From NCBI GenBank assembly GCA_963755635.1, contig CAVWKS010000010.1, positions 124,001-188,000 on the forward strand: a stretch of DNA of 64,000 nt. Reading direction: 5' to 3'. This DNA is from AC-32 sp963755635 (GTDB lineage: Bacteria > Actinomycetota > Thermoleophilia > Gaiellales > Gaiellaceae). Under the pieces are notes generated by a model. It was not told where the DNA came from and did no database searches. It saw nothing but the letters and a program-made list of their open reading frames with translations. Positions 59,290-64,000 of the stretch are shown one piece after another. The position numbers and the translations under genes were made by a program. Position 1 is the first letter of the stretch. Every line of letters starts with the position of its first letter.

Positions 59290-59456
59290 GGCTGCCTCAG
59301 CCGTGGCCCGCAACGACGCTTCAGCTCGCCTGGGCCGACGGCGAGGGCTTCAGCGTCGAGGAGACGGGCGAGCGCGACGACAACACGATCGCCGACGAGC
59401 TGCTCGCCACGGTGATGGCGAACGGCGGCGCCTCCTGGAACGCGGTCGAGGAGCTC
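59290..59456 (+). pseudogene. Remnant of an unidentified element protein
   Basis: An open stretch without its own start encodes LQLAWADGEGFSVEETGERD followed by DNTIADELLATVMANGGASW. It looks like the C-terminal part of a replication or mobilisation protein of an integrative element, but I cannot name it. It runs directly into the integrase fragment in another frame. Confidence 0.4.
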
Positions 59457-59665
59457 ACGACCTGCGCTCGACCTTCGCCTCAAACGCGCTCGCGGCCGGG
59501 ATCACCGTCTTCGAGCTGGCGAAGCTGATGGGCACGAGCGTAACGATGATCGAGCGCAGCTACGGGACGCTGATCGGCGGCGCTCACGCCGGAATCGCTG
59601 GGCGGCTGGACGCGCTGGAAGCCGAGCTGGAGCAGGCGGCGAGCGGGACGGGCGGGACGCCATGA
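59457..59665 (+). pseudogene. Tyrosine recombinase (integrase) C-terminal fragment
   Basis: About 68 codons remain: HDLRSTFASNALAAGITVFE, then LAKLMGTSVTMIERSYGTLI. The catalytic HxxR region (here HDLR), the second conserved position (LMGTSVT where many have LGH) and the active-site tyrosine (IERSYGTL) are those of phage-type integrases. The N-terminal 200 or more residues are gone. It lies inside the tRNA-Arg island, next to the intact att copy. Confidence 0.75.
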
Positions 59666-60036
59666 CGACGTGTGCGGAGTGTGGCGCTGAGGTTCCGCCG
59701 GACGAGCCCGGGCGCGAGCGGCAGCCCTGTCCGAATTGCGGTTCGTTGGCTCGCACGCACGAAGCCAGCGCGACAGTGGCGACCAGTGTGAGCGCGTCCG
59801 TTGAGGCAACCGTCGAGCGCGGCGTGAACGAGGCGCGGATGGCCGGCTTTGTCGTGATCTTCGGAGCGGCGCTTTCTGTCGGCCTCGCAGTCGGCCTCGC
59901 AACCTGCCTGCTCTACGGCATCCTCGCCTTCGCGGCGGCCGCCATCGGGACGGCGCTGCTGCTCGCCGCGATCTACCGCGTCGGAGCCGTCCGGCGCTTC
60001 GCGATGGAACTCATGCACCGGATCACGGGGCAGTAG
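59662..60036 (+). CDS. Zinc-ribbon membrane protein
   Basis: 124 residues: an N-terminal zinc ribbon (CAECGAEVPP and PCPNCGS), a soluble stretch, then two helices (about 62-82 and 84-105) with a basic end. The ATG overlaps the integrase fragment's TGA as ATGA. Function unknown; it is island cargo. A hairpin TCCGGTG/CACCGGA (60074-60093) after the gene could end its transcript. Confidence 0.6.
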   Translation: MTTCAECGAEVPPDEPGRERQPCPNCGSLARTHEASATVATSVSASVEATVERGVNEARMAGFVVIFGAALSVGLAVGLATCLLYGILAFAAAAIGTALLLAAIYRVGAVRRFAMELMHRITGQ

Positions 60037-60040
60037 GCGA

Positions 60041-60062
60041 CGTTTAGGGCACTTGCGGGGCA
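60041..60062. repeat. Candidate integrase arm site, right
   Basis: CGTTTAGGGCACTTGCGGGGCA matches 57625-57646 at 16 of 22 bases with the same GGGCA-N5-GGGGCA core, 65 bases inside the intact att copy. Confidence 0.4.
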
Positions 60063-60129
60063 CGGCGGGCGATTCCGGTGCGGCATCACCGGAGCCGCAA
60101 ACCCGCACGGCTACACGGTTCGCGGCTCA

Positions 60130-60202
60130 TGCGCCCGGCAAGATTCGAACTTGCGACCTCTGCCTCCGCAGGGCAGCGCTCTATCCCCTGAGCTACGGGC
60201 GC
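60130..60202 (-). tRNA. tRNA-Arg (anticodon GCG)
   Basis: A 73-base cloverleaf on the minus strand: acceptor GCGCCCG/CGGGCGC with discriminator A, D arm GCTC/GAGC with the arginine-specific A in the D loop, anticodon arm CTGCC/GGCAG with loop CTGCGGA, and T loop TTCGAAT. The anticodon is GCG, which reads CGC. Most bacteria use ACG (inosine) here. CCA is not encoded. The 3' 46 bases are duplicated at 57465-57512. Confidence 0.9.
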
Positions 60203-60212
60203 GTAGAGGAGG

Positions 60213-60974
60213 TCAGTGTAGCCGGGCGGGTTTGCCGGCGATCTCGAGCTCGGCGTCGTCCGGGACCTCGCGCCTGACGTAGCCGAGCGCCTTCCCGGGG
60301 ACCGCGCTCGTCACGCGGCCGACGGTCTTTTCGCCAAGGCGGATCTCGTCGCCGGCCTGCGCGCTCGCGACCTCGAGCCGTCGCAGGCGCCGGTTCGGGC
60401 GGCCCCGGTAGTGGAGCCTGGCGATCGGCTCCTGGCCCGGGTAGCAGCCCTTCGTGAAGGAGACGTGCGTCTCGTCGAGCCCGGCCTCCGCCGGCAGCAC
60501 GCTCTCGTCGAGCTCCTTTCCCCAGGCCGGCGTGCCCGCGTCGATCCGCAGCGCCTCGAGCTCGGCCGGATCCGACGCCTCGACGGGTTCCTCGCTCCAA
60601 CCCTCGTAGGCCTCGACCCCGTAGTCGTCGTTGCGGAAACCGTCGCCCGGGCCGAGCCGAAGGAACCCGTAGAAGGGCTTCACCTCGATCTCGCATTTCG
60701 CCGCGAACCGCGCCCGGAGGAGGTTCCCCGCGACGGCCTCCGCGAGCTCGGCCTCGGTGATCAGCAGGAACGACTGCTCATCTTCGCGGACGACTCGAAG
60801 CGGGGCCACGAGCCGGCTTTTCGGCGTCAACAGGAGCGCCTGGCGGGCCTCTTCCGGCGCGAGCGACGCAACATCGTTCGAGAGCATGCGCTCGAGCAGG
60901 TCCGCGGCGTCCGGGCCCGCGACACGGACGTATCCGCGGTCGAGTCGAACAAGCGTGGTCGCTGCGATCGCCAT
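60213..60974 (-). CDS. ygfZ: YgfZ/GcvT-like folate-binding protein
   Basis: 253 residues. The family signature KGCYPGQE is present (in VSFTKGCYPGQEPIARLHY), with an N-terminal VRLDRGYVRVAGPDAADLLE, SNDVASL. YgfZ proteins help make or repair certain iron-sulfur enzymes. ATG 60974 is chosen because longer starts read through low-complexity sequence. It lies 10 bases upstream of the tRNA on the same strand. Confidence 0.88.
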   Translation of the reverse strand: MAIAATTLVRLDRGYVRVAGPDAADLLERMLSNDVASLAPEEARQALLLTPKSRLVAPLRVVREDEQSFLLITEAELAEAVAGNLLRARFAAKCEIEVKPFYGFLRLGPGDGFRNDDYGVEAYEGWSEEPVEASDPAELEALRIDAGTPAWGKELDESVLPAEAGLDETHVSFTKGCYPGQEPIARLHYRGRPNRRLRRLEVASAQAGDEIRLGEKTVGRVTSAVPGKALGYVRREVPDDAELEIAGKPARLH

Positions 60975-61029
60975 CCAATCCAGTGTAGGCGTAAGATCCG
61001 ATCCTCGATTTCGAGAGAAGGGGGAGAGA

Positions 61030-62811
61030 ATGAATCGCCTAGTCCGCGCCGCCCTGGTCGTAGCGGTGGCGCTGCTCATCCCGGTCGCTCTCGCAGCGGC
61101 GACGCCGCCGGGGAGCGACACGCTGGTGACGGTGAACAGCCCGCCGTCGCCGTTTTCGCAGAACAAGCAGAACGAGCCGGCGGTCGCCGTCAACCCAATC
61201 GACCCGACGATCGCCGCCGCAGGGGTCAACGAAGAGGTCGACATGGAGGCCTGCAACAACCGAACCGACAACACCTGTCCGTTCACGCAGGGCGTAGGCG
61301 TCTCGGGCGTCTACTTCTCCGACAACTCCGGGTCCGACTGGATGCAGCCGACGTACACCGGCTGGACCGCCCGAGACTGCCTCGGCGTCCTGGGCTACGA
61401 CCCGAACAACCCGGCCGACAACTGCAATCCGCAGGTCGGCTCGATCGGGACGCTGCCGAAGCTACTACGAGAACGGCCTCGTCTCCGACGGCGATCCGGC
61501 GGTGGGCTTCGGCCCAAAGCCCGACGCGAACGGCAACTTCTCGTGGTCGAACGGCTGGCGCCTCTACTACGCCAACCTGACGGCGAACTTCAGCGCGGAG
61601 CGCTCGGAGCAAGGGTTCAAGGGCTTCGAGGCGATCGCGGTCTCGCGGCTCGACAGCGAGAACTACGACGCTGCGAAGGCCGGCCAAAACGACGCCTGGA
61701 AGGCGCCGGTGATCGTGTCGCGCCAGAACGCCGCGCTCTTCTCGGACCACGAGATGGTCGCTGTGGACGACGCGTCGAATCGAGCCCGTTCTTCGGCAAC
61801 GTCTACGTCTGCAACGCGGCGTTCCGCAGCCAGGAGATCGGCGGCTTCCCGGAGCCGATCGTCGTCAACTCGTCCTCGGACGGCGGGAACACCTGGCGCA
61901 CGAGACAGGTCTCGCCGGCCGTCGACAACAACGTCAACGGCGGCCGCCAGGACTGCGCCGTCAACACGGACAGCCAGGGGACGCTCTACGTCTTCTGGGA
62001 CGGCTACGACAAGCGGGCCAACATGGACGCGATCTACATGATCCGCTCCCACGACGGCGGCAACACCTTCGAGCGCCCGGCGCGGATCGTCACGCACTTC
62101 GTCGGCTCCGGGATCTTCGACCCGGTCGGCGGGCTCACGAACGACGGTGTCGCCGGTGCCCGCGACGGCTCCTTCCCGACGGTCGACATCGCCAACGGCG
62201 CGCCGACGGGCACGGGAGCGACCGACGAGATCGTGGTGGGCTGGACGGAAGGCCCGACGCCGACGAACCCGAGCCAGCCAAACGAGCAGGTGCATCTGCT
62301 CTACTCGCGAAACGGCGGCAACAGCTGGCAGTCAGGCGGCGTTGGCTCACCGGCCAGCGACCGGCCGGACTTCCCGGCGGTCGCCATCTCGCCGAATGGA
62401 CAGGACCTCTACCTGACGTACATGAGCTTCCTGCAGCCGTACCAGTCCACGACGGCCACCCCTCGGCTGTTCCAGGGTGTCGTCCGGCACGCGGACGTCC
62501 TGAACTCGGGCAACTTCGGGAACTGGACGGAGCTCAACCGCGGGCCGACCGGCGATGCCAGAGGCTCGAGCGCGAATGCCCTCGACAGCGAGTTCCTCGG
62601 CGACTACAACTACGCGTTCGCGACGAATGCGTTCGGCGTAGCCGTCTGGAACGACGGGCGCAACGCCAGCGACTGCACGGCGGAGGACGCATACCGCCAG
62701 TCGCTGGTCGACGGGACGCCGGGCACCCCGCCGGCGGTGCAGCAGGACTGTCCCGCAACGTTCGGCAACACGGACATCTACGGCGGCTCGTACCTCGACC
62801 CGACGCCGTAA
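61030..62811 (+). CDS. Exported beta-propeller/BNR-repeat (sialidase-like) protein, frameshifted
   Basis: ATG 61030 follows GGGGGAGAGA. A signal peptide (1-23) precedes a beta-propeller protein with BNR/Asp-box-like motifs (YFSDNSGSDW, SSSDGGNTWRTRQ, RSHDGGNTFERP, SRNGGNSWQSG). The frame changes near 61465-61475 (to SYYENGLVSDGDPAVGFGPK) and returns near 61785 (to ESSPFFGNVYVCNAAF). The middle 105 codons therefore lie one frame away. Two compensating indels, either real or sequence errors, break an otherwise complete protein of about 590 residues. Confidence 0.75.
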   Translation: MNRLVRAALVVAVALLIPVALAAATPPGSDTLVTVNSPPSPFSQNKQNEPAVAVNPIDPTIAAAGVNEEVDMEACNNRTDNTCPFTQGVGVSGVYFSDNSGSDWMQPTYTGWTARDCLGVLGYDPNNPADNCNPQVGSIGTLPKLLRERPRLRRRSGGGLRPKARRERQLLVVERLAPLLRQPDGELQRGALGARVQGLRGDRGLAARQRELRRCEGRPKRRLEGAGDRVAPERRALLGPRDGRCGRRVESSPFFGNVYVCNAAFRSQEIGGFPEPIVVNSSSDGGNTWRTRQVSPAVDNNVNGGRQDCAVNTDSQGTLYVFWDGYDKRANMDAIYMIRSHDGGNTFERPARIVTHFVGSGIFDPVGGLTNDGVAGARDGSFPTVDIANGAPTGTGATDEIVVGWTEGPTPTNPSQPNEQVHLLYSRNGGNSWQSGGVGSPASDRPDFPAVAISPNGQDLYLTYMSFLQPYQSTTATPRLFQGVVRHADVLNSGNFGNWTELNRGPTGDARGSSANALDSEFLGDYNYAFATNAFGVAVWNDGRNASDCTAEDAYRQSLVDGTPGTPPAVQQDCPATFGNTDIYGGSYLDPTP

Positions 62812-62841
62812 CGGATCACCCGATTGAGGGACTTAGGGAGC

Positions 62842-62874
62842 AGGTGGGCCGCCGATACCTAGGGCGACCCACCT
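62842..62874. terminator. Hairpin 1 after the exported propeller gene
   Basis: AGGTGGGCCGCC and GGCGACCCACCT pair with one mismatch around a 9-base loop. Confidence 0.6.
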
Positions 62875-62889
62875 CCCCATCCCCCTCGT

Positions 62890-62916
62890 ACGAAACGGCC
62901 ACTTAGGCCGTTTCGT
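62890..62916. terminator. Hairpin 2 after the exported propeller gene
   Basis: ACGAAACGGCC and GGCCGTTTCGT form a perfect 11-bp stem with the loop ACTTA. Confidence 0.75.
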
Positions 62917-62936
62917 CGTCAAGGGTCACTAAGAAT

Positions 62937-62960
62937 GGGCCGGCGCTGAGCCGGCCCTTT
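62937..62960 (+). terminator. Terminator before the DHA2 transporter
   Basis: GGGCCGGC and GCCGGCCC form a perfect 8-bp stem with a 5-base loop, followed by TTTCTCTTTCT. Third and best of three stacked hairpins in 62812-62983, a stretch without genes. Confidence 0.8.
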
Positions 62961-62983
62961 CTCTTTCTCTAGGATCCCCGCCG

Positions 62984-64000
62984 ATGGAGGCTGACGCCCG
63001 GTCCCGCAGGTGGACGCTCGTCGCGGTCTGCACGACGACGTTCATGTTGCTGCTCGACATCACGATCGTGAACGTCGCGCTGCCGAGCATCCAGCGGGAC
63101 CTGAGCGCGAGCCTGACCGGGCTCCAATGGGTCGTCGACGCGTACGCGCTGACGCTCGCCGCGCTGATCCTCACTGCCGGCGCGCTCTCCGATCGCTACG
63201 GCCGGCGGCTGCTCTTCATGATCGGCGTGATCGTCTTCACGAGCGCCTCGCTGGTCTGCGGACTCGCCTGGAACATCGTCGCGCTCGACATCGCGCGGGC
63301 CGTGCAGGGCGTCGGCGGCGCGGCTCTCTTCGCGACCGCCCTCGCGCTGATCGGCCACGAGTACCGCGGCCCCGAGCGCGGCGGCGCAATCGCGATCTGG
63401 GGAGCGACGATCGGCGCCGCGGTCGCGTCGGGCCCGCTCGTCGGCGGCCTCCTGACCGAAGGGCTCGGCTGGCAGTGGGTCTTCTTCGTGAACGTGCCCG
63501 TGGGCGCGTTCGCGCTGGTGGTGGCGCTGACGCGAATGAACGAGTCGCGCGACGAAGGCGCTGTCCGGGCCGACCTCTGGGGACTGCTCACGCTCTCGGC
63601 CGGGCTGTTCCTGATCGTGTTCGGGCTCCTGCGCGGCAACTCGAGCGGCTGGAGCAGCGCGCTCATCCTCTCGTGCCTGATCGGTGGAGCCGCCCTGCTG
63701 GTCGCGTTCGTCTTCGTCGAGCTGATGCAAGAGCGGCCGATGCTCGACATGACGCTGTTCCTCCGGCCCGCCTTCCTCGGCGTCTCGATCGCGACCTTCT
63801 GCATTGGCGCGGGCATGTTCGCCCTGTTTCCCTACCTCTCGATCTACCTGCAGGACGTGCTCGGGTACGGGCCGCTTGGGGCGGGGGTTCGCTTTCTCCC
63901 GCTGACCGCGTTCGTCTTCGCGGTCCCGATCGTCATGCGCAAGTTCTTTCCGAACGCTTCGCTCTCGCTGCAGCTCGCGGTCGGCCTTGGGCTCACGGCC
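62984..64000 (+). CDS. MFS drug efflux transporter, DHA2 (EmrB/QacA) type, cut by window end
   Basis: 339 codons from ATG 62984 to the edge; the family has about 480-520. LLLDITIVNVALPSIQRDL in helix 1 and YALTLAALILTAGALSDRYG (motif A) are diagnostic of 14-helix DHA2 exporters. GHEYRGPERGGAIAIWGATI, then GAAVASGPLVGGLLTEGLGW, is the motif C region. It would export drugs or metabolites using the proton gradient. Confidence 0.9.
   Translation, partial: MEADARSRRWTLVAVCTTTFMLLLDITIVNVALPSIQRDLSASLTGLQWVVDAYALTLAALILTAGALSDRYGRRLLFMIGVIVFTSASLVCGLAWNIVALDIARAVQGVGGAALFATALALIGHEYRGPERGGAIAIWGATIGAAVASGPLVGGLLTEGLGWQWVFFVNVPVGAFALVVALTRMNESRDEGAVRADLWGLLTLSAGLFLIVFGLLRGNSSGWSSALILSCLIGGAALLVAFVFVELMQERPMLDMTLFLRPAFLGVSIATFCIGAGMFALFPYLSIYLQDVLGYGPLGAGVRFLPLTAFVFAVPIVMRKFFPNASLSLQLAVGLGLTA

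Noticed and set aside
1..64000. CRISPR arrays, rRNA genes, insertion sequences with transposase, prophage structural genes
   Set aside because: None was seen. The only recombinase trace is the integrase fragment at 59457-59665.

Overview
The window is about 64 kb of GC-rich DNA, coding on nearly every base, with many short overlaps between neighbouring genes (ATGA, GTGA, CTGA). The gene content points to a free-living aerobic actinobacterium. It includes a phenylacetyl-CoA epoxidase cluster, a MoxR/DUF58/DUF4129 cluster, a GT87/GtrA cell-envelope run, a futalosine-pathway menaquinone protein, a GerW-like protein and many DUF4232-type exported proteins. A member of Thermoleophilia (Gaiellales or Solirubrobacterales-like) is my best guess. 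This is inference; no rRNA is present to test it.

Layout. 1-7.1 kb: ymdB-type phosphoesterase, then a leftward run of a nucleotide-pyrophosphatase-like enzyme, pcm, acylphosphatase, GtrA and two polytopic envelope proteins. 7.2-12 kb: thioredoxin-like protein, then a branched-chain/pyruvate-type 2-oxoacid dehydrogenase operon (E1alpha, E1beta, E2) with a DUF4232 protein and a GNAT enzyme inserted before E2. 12-17 kb: DUF4129, MoxR, DUF58 and membrane proteins, and a lipid kinase. 17-21.2 kb: TetR regulator, NAD-dependent dehydrogenase, then divergent paaA-paaB-paaC-GNAT-paaD behind a perfect PaaR-type operator. 21-30 kb: exported proteins, a NarL-type two-component system, an ArsR/SRPBCC/VOC operon, paaG, an HtrA-like protease, and a double-crotonase operon. 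30-34 kb: a secreted M36 metallopeptidase. 34-44.6 kb: transporters, aldehyde dehydrogenase, a dienelactone-hydrolase/regulator pair, an AlkZ-like fusion, tandem DUF885 peptidases, thiolase and mqnD. 44.6-54.5 kb: DtxR regulator, aldolase, MFS, ornithine-cyclodeaminase-like protein, DUF421, and a branched-chain amino acid-type ABC transporter with fused permease and ATPase. 54.5-57.4 kb: rsgA behind an apparent leader-peptide attenuator, a lipoprotein, and a zinc-ribbon/YkvA pair. 57.46-60.2 kb: a small genomic island inserted in tRNA-Arg, with att repeats, a broken integrase and a CDF metal transporter. 60.2-64 kb: YgfZ, a frameshifted exported repeat protein, and a DHA2 efflux pump cut by the window end.

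Metabolically, paaABCD (ring epoxidation), PaaG (ring isomerisation), the crotonase pair, the aldehyde dehydrogenase and the thiolase could together form much of an aerobic phenylacetate/aromatic-CoA route. PaaE, PaaK and PaaZ are not in the window. The most unusual signals are: (1) the rsgA leader peptide plus terminator; (2) the tRNA-Arg island with nested direct repeats; (3) two kinds of short palindrome that lie in-frame inside protein linkers; and (4) several gene junctions where the family-supported start is CTG, or where no canonical start exists at all.
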